From NCBI GenBank assembly GCA_937884235.1, contig CALGBT010000662.1, forward strand, positions 1 through 11,243: 11,243 nt of DNA. The letters run 5' to 3'. Below the pieces are notes generated by a model, which did no database searches, was not told the origin of the DNA, and worked only from the letters and a program-made list of their open reading frames with translations. The translations under genes and the position numbers were made by a program. The DNA comes from an uncultured Pseudomonadota bacterium. GTDB taxonomy: Bacteria; Myxococcota_A; UBA9042; CAIXZC01. Positions 1-6,860 of the stretch are shown one piece after another. Positions within the stretch are counted from its first letter, which is position 1. Every line of letters starts with the position of its first letter.

Positions 1-855
1 GGGTTGGCTTTTGTGACGCAGGCGGGGATCGGACTCGGCCTGGCCAAGAGCGTGGCCATCGCCTATCCCACTTGGGGTCCGGAGTTCGCCTCCCTGATCA
101 TCGCCATAATCGTTGTCAACCAATTGCTCGGCCCGCCGCTCTTCAAGTGGGCCATCCATCTGGTAGGTGAGTCCCATGAGCGGGGCGAGCATTGCGACCA
201 TGTCGGCCCTCGCCGCGTTGTGATATTTGGGCTGGAGGGGCACAGCGTGGCACTGGCAGCGCAGCTCAAGATGCATGGCTGGTTGGTGAAGCTGGCCGAA
301 CGGCGCAACGAGCCTCGTGATCGGGTTGGAGAGGCGGATATAGAGATTGTCCACGTCCCGGAATACGATGTGTCGTCAATGCGTGCTCTGGGGCTAGACA
401 AGGCAGATGCCATCGTCGTGATGCTGTCGGATGAGGAGAACCTCCGAGTCTGCCAACTCGCCTACGAACACTTTGGTACTCCGCAGATGGTTGCTCGGGT
501 CAACCATCACCGGCTGCTGACAGAGTTCAAGGAGTTGGGGGTCGTGGTGGTTGACCCGGCCATGGCCATCGTCAGTATGCTGGACCACATGGTTCGCTCC
601 CCCCTGGCTGCCTCCGTCATGTTGGGCACCGAAGAAGGGCAGGATATTGTCGAAGTGGAGGTGAGGGACCAGGCGTTGGACGGCAAGTTGCTGCGCGACC
701 TGCGCCTACCGCTGGATACGCTGGTTCTTTCGGTCAGTCGGGACGGGCACATGCTTGTGTCGCATGGCTATACTGCCCTTCATCTAGGCGATCACGTGAC
801 AGTGATCGGGTCGGAAGATAGCTTGGAGCAGGTTGCGGTGATGTTCGAGGAATAG
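1..855 (+). CDS. CPA2-type cation/proton antiporter, C-terminal part with RCK (TrkA-N/TrkA-C) module (5' truncated)
   Basis: This is the 3' end of a longer gene: the frame is open through base 1 and ends at TAG 853-855. Counting from base 4, residues 1-50 hold the end of the antiporter membrane domain, with a hydrophobic helix at about 29-49 that includes NQLLGPPLFKWA, typical of the last helix of CPA2 exchangers. A short hydrophilic linker leads to a Rossmann-type RCK/TrkA-N domain (about 70-190: VVIFG strand, acidic E99 at the end of strand 2, DAIVVMLSDEEN strand 4) and a TrkA-C domain (about 210-278). Family knowledge: these inner-membrane proteins exchange K+ or Na+ for H+, and the RCK module gates transport in response to a bound nucleotide or ligand. 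Oddity: the dinucleotide loop reads GLEGHS where GxGxxG is usual, so the second and third glycines are missing. The ion and the ligand cannot be told from this fragment. Confidence 0.88.
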   Translation, partial: GLAFVTQAGIGLGLAKSVAIAYPTWGPEFASLIIAIIVVNQLLGPPLFKWAIHLVGESHERGEHCDHVGPRRVVIFGLEGHSVALAAQLKMHGWLVKLAERRNEPRDRVGEADIEIVHVPEYDVSSMRALGLDKADAIVVMLSDEENLRVCQLAYEHFGTPQMVARVNHHRLLTEFKELGVVVVDPAMAIVSMLDHMVRSPLAASVMLGTEEGQDIVEVEVRDQALDGKLLRDLRLPLDTLVLSVSRDGHMLVSHGYTALHLGDHVTVIGSEDSLEQVAVMFEE

Positions 856-856
856 C

Positions 857-876
857 GAGGTGCGCTGAAGCGCCTC
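857..876 (+). other. Small inverted repeat between antiporter and repeat-lipoprotein genes
   Basis: GCGC at 862-865 and GCGC at 870-873 can pair around a TGAA tetraloop, with possible extension by GAG/CTC (857-859 with 874-876) across a two-base bulge. No T-run follows, so it is not a standard intrinsic terminator. It sits directly upstream of the ribosome binding site of the next gene (GAGAGGGA, 879-886) and could tune translation or stabilise a processed end. It may also be chance in GC-rich DNA. Confidence 0.25.
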
Positions 877-893
877 TTGAGAGGGAACGACTG

Positions 894-3800
894 ATGTCAA
901 TTGCCAGAAGAATTGTGCTGTTTCTGCAGCTAGCTTCACTTGCGGTGCTCCCGGTTGCATGTTCGACCCCTGGGGAAACGGTGGTGACAGATTCGTCCGT
1001 GGACGTCAAGGAGACGCTGACCGAGCCAGATTTGGGGACCGAGGAGGCAGTGACAACTGATCTCGTGGTGGATAGTGCCAGCCCCCCCGAGGAGGTCTTT
1101 GAGGCCTGGGTGGACGAGACTGTCGACCCATGCGAGGGAGAGGGCGGCTGCTTCCTCGACCCCTGCACGACCAATGGCGACTGCCAGTCGGGATGGTGCG
1201 TTGAGCACATGGGTGACGGAGTCTGTTCCCAGGCGTGTCAGGAAGAGTGTCCCCCGGGCTGGACCTGCAGCCAGGTCACGGGAACGGGACCGGACGTTGC
1301 CTACATCTGCGTTTCCGGTTTCGCCAACCTCTGCAAGCCTTGCCAGGCGGGTGCGGATTGTGCCAGTGAAGGCGACCAGGACGACGTTTGCGTGGATTAC
1401 GGTGACGAGGGCAGCTTCTGCGGCGGCACCTGTGTGGCCGACGGTGACTGCCCCTGGGGATTCTCCTGTGCCAGCACGGTTACCGTCGATGGCATCAGCA
1501 CTGCGCAATGCGTGGCCGACGCAGGGGTCTGTCCCTGCACTCCCCGGTCGGTTGAATTGGCCCTCTGGACCCCCTGCGAATCAATCAGCGATGCGGGCAC
1601 GTGTGAAGGCAAGCGGATCTGCCAGGAAGGTGGGCTGTCTGACTGCAATGCTGCGGTGGCCACGGCCGAGACCTGCAATGGTCTTGACGATGACTGTGAT
1701 GGGGATGTCGACGAGCCGGACAGTGTCGGTGGCGACTTCATCAACCTCTGCGAGGACGGCAACGATTGCACCAAAGATGTCTGTGCGGGAGTGGCGGGTT
1801 GTCAGACCACGGCACTTGATGAAGGCGAATGCAAAGACGGTGATCCGTGCACCGTGGCGGACCACTGCGAATTGGGGGTCTGCGTCGGCGACCCGGCCCA
1901 GTGTGATGATGGCAACCCCTGTACAGACAACGTCTGCCAGGCGGATGGGGGCTGCGCTTTTGAGCCCAACGCCGAGAGCTGCGACGACGGCGACGCGTGC
2001 ACCGTCGGGGACCTCTGTCATGACGGCACCTGCGCTGGAGTGCAGTTCCCCTGTGAATGCTACGAGGATAGTGATTGCGACATCCTGGAAGATGGCGACC
2101 TCTGCAATGGGCACCTGTTCTGCGACACTTCGAGCTTGCCTCATCTTTGCGAAGTGGTTCCCGACTCGCCCGTAGTTTGTCCCGCAGCCTCCGGCAGCAA
2201 CGAAATCTGCCTGGTGGCTGACTGCAACCCCGCCACCGGAGCATGCGGGTTCGCGCCAGCCCATGAGGGGTTTGCGTGCGACGATAACGATGCCTGTACC
2301 GTGGGTGACCATTGTGTCGCCGGGGAATGTGCGCCCGGCCTGCCGGCCGATTGCGGCGATGGGAATGGTTGCACCACAGATGGCTGTTCACCGGGGGAGG
2401 GGTGCACCCATACGCCGGCGGCTCTCACCTGTGACGACTTCAATCTGTGCACCGACGGGGATTCATGCCTGGCCGGTCAGTGCCAGCCCGGGGGGGCCGT
2501 GGATTGTGATGACGGGAATCCCTGCACCATCGATTCGTGTGCGCCAAAGTCCGGGTGCTTGCACTCACTCAGTAACGGCTCCTGCGACGATGGGGATGCT
2601 TGCACAGTGAATGACCACTGCCAGGCCGGGCAATGTCTTCCCGGGCCGACCCTGGAGTGCAACGACTTCAACCCCTGCACCGACGATTCCTGCGGTGCGG
2701 GCGGTTGCCAGCACCTTGCCCATGAGGGTGGCTGTGACGATGGCAATGCCTGTACCCTTGGGGAAAGCTGTGCCGCTGGTGCCTGTGTTTCGGCCGGGCT
2801 GCTCGATTGCGACGATGATGATATCTGTACGACAGATTTCTGTGACCCTCAGACCGGCTGTGGTCATAAGTTGAACCAGGCCCCCTGCGATGACGGTGAT
2901 GTATGCACCACCGGCGACCACTGCAGTTTGGGAGAGTGCATCAGCTCAGGTTCGCTGAGCTGCAACGATGGCAACCTCTGTACTGACGACGTCTGCCATC
3001 CCGAAAGCGGCTGCGTCTTCCAGCCCAACGAGGCCCCGTGCGATGACGGAGAGGTTTGTACGCTGGCTGATGCCTGCAGCGAGGGGCTCTGCAAGGCTGG
3101 TGGTTGGGAGAGCTGCGACGACGGCAATCCCTGCACTGACGATTCCTGCCAGAGCGGGGTGGGTTGCCTGTTTGTACCCAATACTCTGCCCTGCAATGAC
3201 AATGATGCATGCACCAAGAACGAGTTCTGCGCCGGGAGCACCTGTGGCGGCGGCAGCGCCATCAATTGTGACGATGGCAACATCTGCACGGACGACTCGT
3301 GCCACGTCGTTACCGGGTGCGTGAACCAGGCCAACGAGGCGGATTGCAATGACCAGGATGCCTGCACCGTAACGGACAAGTGCCTTGACAAGGCGTGCCA
3401 TGGTTCTGGGGCGCTGGCCTGTGACGATGGCAAGGTCTGTACTGACGACTCGTGCGGTCCGGAGACGGGTTGCATAGCCACCCCGGTGCAGGATGACACG
3501 GCCTGTGGTCAAGATCTGGTCTGCAAAGCCGGGGAGTGTGTCCAGGCTTGTCAGCCGGGCAGCGCGACCTTCGAGTACACCGGGGCGGTGCAGAGCTTCA
3601 CGGTGCCATCTTGTGGTGGCACCCTGCAGGTCACTGCATATGGTGCTCAGGGAGGGGATTCCTTTAATCACAACATGTCGAAGGGGGGGAAGGGGGGCAG
3701 CGTGCAAGCCACCCTGACCGTGGCGCCGGGCGGCACGCTGCAGATCTTCGTGGGGGAGAAGCCCATTCACATGGCTGGCGGCTATAACGGCGGCGGCGAC

Positions 3801-4274
3801 GGCAAGGTTGACCCGGCTCAGAATACCTGGCTGGGGGCCGGTGGCGGCGGTGCGACTGATATCCGGTTGGGGGGGGCGGCGCTGAGCGATCGCATCCTGG
3901 TGGCGGCTGGCGGCGGCGGTGCCTGTCCCAATACTCCCACGGATCATGGAGGCGTTGGCGGTGGCTTGACCGGCGGGAGCGGTGGGTCGAACTCATCGGG
4001 TAGCGAAGGCAAGGGCGGCACCCCGTCTGCGGGCGGTGCGGGTGGCCAGCGCAGCGGCTACCAGAACGCCAGTCCCGGGGCGCTGGGGCTGGGTGGGCCG
4101 GCGGGTGGCAATACCGCGGGCGGTGGCGGCGGCGCCGGCTATTTCGGTGGCGGCGGCGGCTCCTGGGGCGGTGGCGGCGGCGGCAGCAGCTGGGTCAAGC
4201 CCGATATCTCTGGCAACCTGACCCACAATAGTGGAGTGCGCACTGGCCACGGACAGATCACCTTGTCGTGGTAG
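894..4274 (+). CDS. Large exported Cys-rich repeat protein (probable lipoprotein) with MopE-like motif, CTDC-type repeats and ALK/LTK-like glycine-rich C-terminal domain
   Basis: The ATG at 894 follows GAGAGGGA (879-886) with a 7-base gap, and 38 bp separate it from the antiporter stop. Residues 1-22 form an export signal (RR, hydrophobic core) ending LPVAC, so Cys23 is probably lipidated, although Pro at -3 of the lipobox is atypical. Residues 24-79 are an acidic low-complexity linker. Residues 80-215 are Cys-rich modules of the DCxxGxC / CPxGxxC kind. Residues 259-274 match the MopE-type putative metal-binding motif (CNGLDDDCDG core). Residues 286-882 hold about ten double Cys repeats of 51 residues resembling Dictyostelium CTDC repeats. 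Residues 892-1126 are a glycine-rich domain (AYGAQGG, IFVGE, GGGGATDI, RILVAAGGGG and poly-Gly runs) resembling the ALK/LTK glycine-rich domain. No catalytic domain is visible. I infer an outer-surface structural, adhesive or ligand-binding protein whose disulfide-rich stalk presents the C-terminal domain. It converges on the MBOAT gene with a 10-bp gap. The function is unproven. Confidence 0.9.
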   Translation: MSIARRIVLFLQLASLAVLPVACSTPGETVVTDSSVDVKETLTEPDLGTEEAVTTDLVVDSASPPEEVFEAWVDETVDPCEGEGGCFLDPCTTNGDCQSGWCVEHMGDGVCSQACQEECPPGWTCSQVTGTGPDVAYICVSGFANLCKPCQAGADCASEGDQDDVCVDYGDEGSFCGGTCVADGDCPWGFSCASTVTVDGISTAQCVADAGVCPCTPRSVELALWTPCESISDAGTCEGKRICQEGGLSDCNAAVATAETCNGLDDDCDGDVDEPDSVGGDFINLCEDGNDCTKDVCAGVAGCQTTALDEGECKDGDPCTVADHCELGVCVGDPAQCDDGNPCTDNVCQADGGCAFEPNAESCDDGDACTVGDLCHDGTCAGVQFPCECYEDSDCDILEDGDLCNGHLFCDTSSLPHLCEVVPDSPVVCPAASGSNEICLVADCNPATGACGFAPAHEGFACDDNDACTVGDHCVAGECAPGLPADCGDGNGCTTDGCSPGEGCTHTPAALTCDDFNLCTDGDSCLAGQCQPGGAVDCDDGNPCTIDSCAPKSGCLHSLSNGSCDDGDACTVNDHCQAGQCLPGPTLECNDFNPCTDDSCGAGGCQHLAHEGGCDDGNACTLGESCAAGACVSAGLLDCDDDDICTTDFCDPQTGCGHKLNQAPCDDGDVCTTGDHCSLGECISSGSLSCNDGNLCTDDVCHPESGCVFQPNEAPCDDGEVCTLADACSEGLCKAGGWESCDDGNPCTDDSCQSGVGCLFVPNTLPCNDNDACTKNEFCAGSTCGGGSAINCDDGNICTDDSCHVVTGCVNQANEADCNDQDACTVTDKCLDKACHGSGALACDDGKVCTDDSCGPETGCIATPVQDDTACGQDLVCKAGECVQACQPGSATFEYTGAVQSFTVPSCGGTLQVTAYGAQGGDSFNHNMSKGGKGGSVQATLTVAPGGTLQIFVGEKPIHMAGGYNGGGDGKVDPAQNTWLGAGGGGATDIRLGGAALSDRILVAAGGGGACPNTPTDHGGVGGGLTGGSGGSNSSGSEGKGGTPSAGGAGGQRSGYQNASPGALGLGGPAGGNTAGGGGGAGYFGGGGGSWGGGGGGSSWVKPDISGNLTHNSGVRTGHGQITLSW
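1668..1715 (+). other. MopE-like putative metal-binding motif (domain within the repeat lipoprotein)
   Basis: Residues 259-274 have the pattern E-x-C-x-G-x-D-D-D-C-D-G-x-x-D-E, the short motif annotated as the MopE putative metal-binding region and common in secreted myxobacterial proteins. The dense Asp/Glu cluster suggests a divalent cation, possibly calcium, rather than the copper bound by MopE itself; that is inference. It sits between the N-terminal Cys modules and the first CTDC-type repeat, acting as a domain boundary. Confidence 0.75.
1749..3539 (+). repeat. Tandem array of about ten 153-bp (51-residue) Cys/Asp-rich double repeats, CTDC-like
   Basis: Each unit has an A half (CDDGNPCTDDSCxxxxGC) and a B half (CDDGDACTVxDxCxxGxC). 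A halves begin at residues 286, 337, 487, 538, 589, 639, 690, 741, 792 and 843. B halves begin at residues 313, 363, 462, 513, 564, 614, 665, 716, 767 and 818. Spacing is 50-51 residues throughout, except for an interrupting module at about 387-461 (nt 2052-2276). That module carries a different Cys pattern but keeps nearly two units of length (99 residues from B half to B half). The A half resembles the Dictyostelium (slime mould) CTDC repeat of extracellular matrix proteins. The even Cys count per unit fits disulfide-bonded beads on an extended stalk. Confidence 0.9.
3567..4271 (+). other. Glycine-rich domain resembling the ALK/LTK GRD (domain within the repeat lipoprotein)
   Basis: Residues 892-1126 open with a beta-rich segment (FEYTGAVQSFTVP, then LQVTAYGAQGG and LQIFVGE). 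Next come GAGGGGATDIRL and RILVAAGGGG, long Gly runs near 1076-1097, and a closing strand HGQITLSW. From memory, the glycine-rich domain of the ALK/LTK receptors has the same order of landmarks (AYGAAGG, LYILVG, GGGGATY, IIAAGGGG). In ALK the Gly runs form bundled polyglycine helices. The match is by recalled motifs, not by computed alignment. Confidence 0.65.
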
Positions 4275-4284
4275 CCCAGGGGCA

Positions 4285-5652
4285 TCAGAAACGGAAATAG
4301 AGAAATGGGCTGGGGCGTGTCATCACCAGCACGCAGGCCATGAAGAGTAATGCCAGCAGCACCGCTCGCCGGGGCCGCAGGGAGGCCGTGCCATCCCAGG
4401 TGTTGCGGGCCATCCAGCACCACGTTATTCCCAATGTCGCCAGGACCAGCAGGAAGGGCTGGGCCTCAGGCACGAAAGCAATGCCAGTGCCTCCGACCAT
4501 CACCCACCAGAGATGTGCGGCCATGGGGAATGAGTCAGCTCGAAAGAGCACCCAGCCCAGTACCACCGCGATGAAGGTCGCCAGCCTGACCAGGACGGCG
4601 GGAGGCGACCACAGCTTCAGGCGGTGGAGTGCGTGCTCCAGGGCCAGGAGAAGACCGTGGAAGAGACCCCAGGCGGCGAAGGTCCAACTGGGCCCGTGCC
4701 AGAGGCCGCCCAGCAGCATGGTGACCAGAATCGCGGCGGCGGCACGAGGGAGGCCTTGGCGATTGCCGCCCATGGGGATGTACAGGTAATCCCGCAGCCA
4801 CTGCGACAGGGTAATGTGCCAGCGGCGCCAGAAATCCGAGAACCCCAGGGCCTGGTATGGAGAATCGAAGTTCTGCGGCAGTTGGAATCCAAGCCATAAG
4901 CCAAGCCCCACGGCCATGTCGCTGTAGCCGGAGAAGTCGAAATAGATCTGCAGGGAATAGCCGGTCATGCTCAGCCAGGCATCGCCAAAGCTGAGCCATT
5001 CCCAATGTTTCAGCAGCGGGTCTATGGCCCGGGCTATGGGATCGGCGACGAGCAGTTTCTTGCTTAGACCGAAGATGAAGAAATGCAAACCGAGGGCCAC
5101 CCTGGAGGCGGTCAAGCGAGTGGGAATGGCCCTCAGTTGATCGGCGATGAGCTGAGGGAACATGGCGACGTAGGCCGCGAACTCCAGCAGACTCTCGGTC
5201 TCCGGTACCCGCTTGCGGTAACGGTCGATGGTGTAGCTCATGGACTGGAACGTGTAGAATGAGATGCCGATGGGCAGGATGATGTCGGGCACTTCCAGCA
5301 GCTCGGGGCCGCTCCCCGAGACCCACCCTGCGACTAGATTGACGGAGCGGGCCATCAGCCCCGCGTACTTGAAAACAGCCAGTAGACCCAGGTTGGCTGC
5401 GAGGGAGACCAGCAGCCACGCCAGCCGCTCCCGGTGAGGCTTGTCGGGGGCCAGGCGTCGGCCGGCGACGTAGTCGATGATGGTGGAGCCCAACATCAGC
5501 AAGCAATACCACCACTCTGCCCAACCGTAGAAGACGTAGCTGCCAATGGTCAGCAGGGCCAGCCGCTGGTTCCGGGAAAGCCCTGGCCACCACCAAAGAA
5601 TCAGCATCGCCGGAAGGAAGAAGAAGATGAACGTGTAGCTGTTGAAGAGCAT
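4285..5652 (-). CDS. MBOAT-family O-acyltransferase (AlgI/PatA-like), apparently lacking the GPI-motif segment
   Basis: This polytopic inner-membrane protein (455 residues) belongs to the membrane-bound O-acyltransferase family. Known AlgI-like members pass acyl groups across the membrane to an exported glycan or other acceptor. Diagnostic sequence includes the N-terminus MLFNSYTFIFFFLP, LPIGISFYTFQSMSYTID (126-143), FGLSKK (194-199), QIYFDFSGYSDMAVG (235-249), FWRRWHITLSQWLRDYLYIP (274-293) and GGLWHG with the conserved catalytic-type His319. It ends FLYFRF, the usual terminus, so the C-terminus looks complete. At 165-174 it reads FPQLIADQLR where homologues usually have FPQLIAGPI, about seven more residues, then DQL; roughly ten residues are missing. 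The ATG at 5652 lies 4 bp after the upstream SGNH-like gene stop, with a purine-rich site inside that gene's end, so the two are probably translationally coupled. The acyl acceptor is unknown because no polysaccharide genes are in view. Confidence 0.93.
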   Translation of the reverse strand: MLFNSYTFIFFFLPAMLILWWWPGLSRNQRLALLTIGSYVFYGWAEWWYCLLMLGSTIIDYVAGRRLAPDKPHRERLAWLLVSLAANLGLLAVFKYAGLMARSVNLVAGWVSGSGPELLEVPDIILPIGISFYTFQSMSYTIDRYRKRVPETESLLEFAAYVAMFPQLIADQLRAIPTRLTASRVALGLHFFIFGLSKKLLVADPIARAIDPLLKHWEWLSFGDAWLSMTGYSLQIYFDFSGYSDMAVGLGLWLGFQLPQNFDSPYQALGFSDFWRRWHITLSQWLRDYLYIPMGGNRQGLPRAAAAILVTMLLGGLWHGPSWTFAAWGLFHGLLLALEHALHRLKLWSPPAVLVRLATFIAVVLGWVLFRADSFPMAAHLWWVMVGGTGIAFVPEAQPFLLVLATLGITWCWMARNTWDGTASLRPRRAVLLALLFMACVLVMTRPSPFLYFRF

Positions 5653-5656
5653 CGCT

Positions 5657-6742
5657 CTACTTTCCCTTCCCCTGCCGCTCTCGCAGGATAGATTCCACCA
5701 GGTAAGTTACTTCGGCGGGGTGCATGTGGACCCCGTCGTAATAGTTCTCGGGATTGCCGCCGTAGTTCTCAGGCTGAGTTGCCTCGTGTAGAACCCAGCC
5801 ACGGGCGGCGAAGCGCTGGCGCAGGAGGGTGCGAACCTCAGCCTTTCTTTGGGCAGCCACGGTCTCGGCCTCGATGCGGCGCAGGAACTCGGGGTGCATG
5901 GGCGTAGCAAAGGCCACCAACTCAATGTCATGCTCAGCAACCAGATCGAGGAAGCGGTCGAAGCAGGCAATTCGCTCTTCGCTGAGGGCGGTGAAGGGGG
6001 CGAACCGATTGCGGTAATCTGTCAAGCTCTCGCGCAGTCCGGCCTCGAGGTCGAGAGAACCGTTTTCCAATGCTTCTTCCCGGGCGATGTAGTGCCCGAG
6101 TCCGTTGGCATCAAACAAATCACTCTCTGGCGGGTAGCCGGTCAGCGCGAAGTAGATGGAGCGCAGCGAATCCCAGGTTCGTCCCCAGCCCAGGTCGTGC
6201 TCGTCGAAGGGCAGGTAGGTACGCCCTCTGTCGACCTCCGGTAGCATGGCGAGGAGCTCTTTAGAGCCGCTGAAGGCCTCAGCTATTGGCCGGGAGTTGG
6301 CAAATGAAACCTCGTCGATGCCCAGTACAATCATGCGGGGAGGCTTGCCGTTGACCGCAATGAAGAGGCGTAGCCACGCCAGATAGTCCTGAGTCTCGGC
6401 GGAGCCCACCGCGGCGTTGAATCCTTCCAGACCGGTCACCTCTTGCAGGGCCGCGGGGTCGATGCCAATGGCGCGGGAGGAACCGAGCACCAGCAGTTCC
6501 ACCGGTCCGGGTAGCTGCCGCAACAGGAACTCTTTGCGCAAACGGTGGTTGGCCACTACCGGGCGGAGCCACCCGGTCATGTGCACGCCGTGCGCATCAA
6601 CCAGAACGTTGAGTGTGAGGACGAGCAGCACGCCCCCCAGCGCAATGACTGGAAAGATCCTGGCGAATCGGCGGGCAGCCCGGTTATCTGACATGGCGGT
6701 GGTCTCAAGCACCTGCTTTGACCTGGTCTCGTCTGCTGTCAC
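5657..6742 (-). CDS. Membrane-anchored SGNH-like protein, partner of the MBOAT acyltransferase
   Basis: The protein has 361 residues with one N-terminal membrane segment (about 29-48) after a short basic cytoplasmic stretch, which places the rest in the periplasm. It carries SGNH-hydrolase landmarks: LGSSR (86-90, Ser89 in the nucleophile position of GDS), a Gly in FNAAVGSAE (108-116), and DGVH (336-339), giving the Asp-x-x-His pair. Proteins of this type (AlgJ/AlgX, PatB and DUF1574-like) are routinely encoded beside MBOAT proteins and either receive the acyl group and pass it to the glycan or hydrolyse it. It is the first gene of a two-gene operon; 4 bp separate its TAG from the MBOAT ATG. 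The GTG start at 6742 is chosen because AGGAGG (6749-6754, minus strand) sits 6 bases upstream, while the internal Met17 has no such site. The exact substrate is unknown. Confidence 0.85.
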   Translation of the reverse strand: MTADETRSKQVLETTAMSDNRAARRFARIFPVIALGGVLLVLTLNVLVDAHGVHMTGWLRPVVANHRLRKEFLLRQLPGPVELLVLGSSRAIGIDPAALQEVTGLEGFNAAVGSAETQDYLAWLRLFIAVNGKPPRMIVLGIDEVSFANSRPIAEAFSGSKELLAMLPEVDRGRTYLPFDEHDLGWGRTWDSLRSIYFALTGYPPESDLFDANGLGHYIAREEALENGSLDLEAGLRESLTDYRNRFAPFTALSEERIACFDRFLDLVAEHDIELVAFATPMHPEFLRRIEAETVAAQRKAEVRTLLRQRFAARGWVLHEATQPENYGGNPENYYDGVHMHPAEVTYLVESILRERQGKGK

Positions 6743-6748
6743 CCCTCT

Positions 6749-6754
6749 CCTCCT
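6749..6754 (-). promoter_or_regulatory. Strong ribosome binding site fixing a GTG start for the SGNH-like gene
   Basis: Read on the minus strand this is AGGAGG, followed by a 6-base spacer and GTG at 6742-6740. It supports the GTG start over the in-frame ATG at 6694, whose upstream sequence lacks a purine-rich site. Confidence 0.8.
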
Positions 6755-6762
6755 GTCGGCCC

Positions 6763-6791
6763 AATATAGCTGGATTGGGAGGTGGCAGCAA
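6763..6791 (-). promoter_or_regulatory. Candidate sigma-70-type promoter of the SGNH/MBOAT operon
   Basis: On the minus strand, TTGCTG (6791-6786) and TATATT (6768-6763) are 17 bp apart. The -10 matches the consensus at five of six positions; the -35 matches only its TTG. Predicted transcription would start near 6756, giving a leader of about 14 bases that just includes the AGGAGG site. The element lies in the 118-bp gap shared with the divergent kinase gene. No comparably good promoter facing the kinase was seen there. Confidence 0.5.
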
Positions 6792-6847
6792 GCTGTGGCG
6801 AGTCGTTTCTGCTTGCATCGCGACGGGCACCCCGCTTAGGTTTGGGG

Positions 6848-6857
6848 AGAGAGGAGA
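6848..6857 (+). promoter_or_regulatory. Ribosome binding site fixing a GTG start for the kinase
   Basis: The purine run AGAGAGGAGA contains AGGAG at 6852-6856, four bases before GTG 6861. This start also places the zinc-ribbon Cys pair at residues 7 and 10, as in related kinases. Confidence 0.75.
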
Positions 6858-6860
6858 CAA

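Noticed and set aside
1075..2175. A 366-codon frame in another plus-strand frame inside the repeat lipoprotein
   Set aside because: It is Arg/Pro/Ala-rich with no domains and overlaps an in-frame Cys-repeat region that is clearly real.
1749..3539. Regular repeats considered as a CRISPR or DNA-level satellite
   Set aside because: The period is 153 bp, in frame throughout, with conservation at the Cys/Asp codons and no unique spacers between identical repeats. It is a protein repeat.
2864..3947. Long stop-free minus-strand frames opposite the Cys repeats
   Set aside because: They arise because the tandem repeats repeat the same stop-free codon pattern; their periodic SSVQ-type translation mirrors the plus-strand repeats.
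4535..5596. A second minus-strand frame of about 353 codons inside the MBOAT gene
   Set aside because: It is a shifted frame of the same strand with an Arg/Pro-rich, non-membrane translation. The MBOAT frame carries all family motifs.
6824..6840. Sigma-54-like element (GGGCAC then TTAG) upstream of the kinase
   Set aside because: The -12 element lacks the required GC (TTAG in place of TTGC), so it does not meet the consensus.
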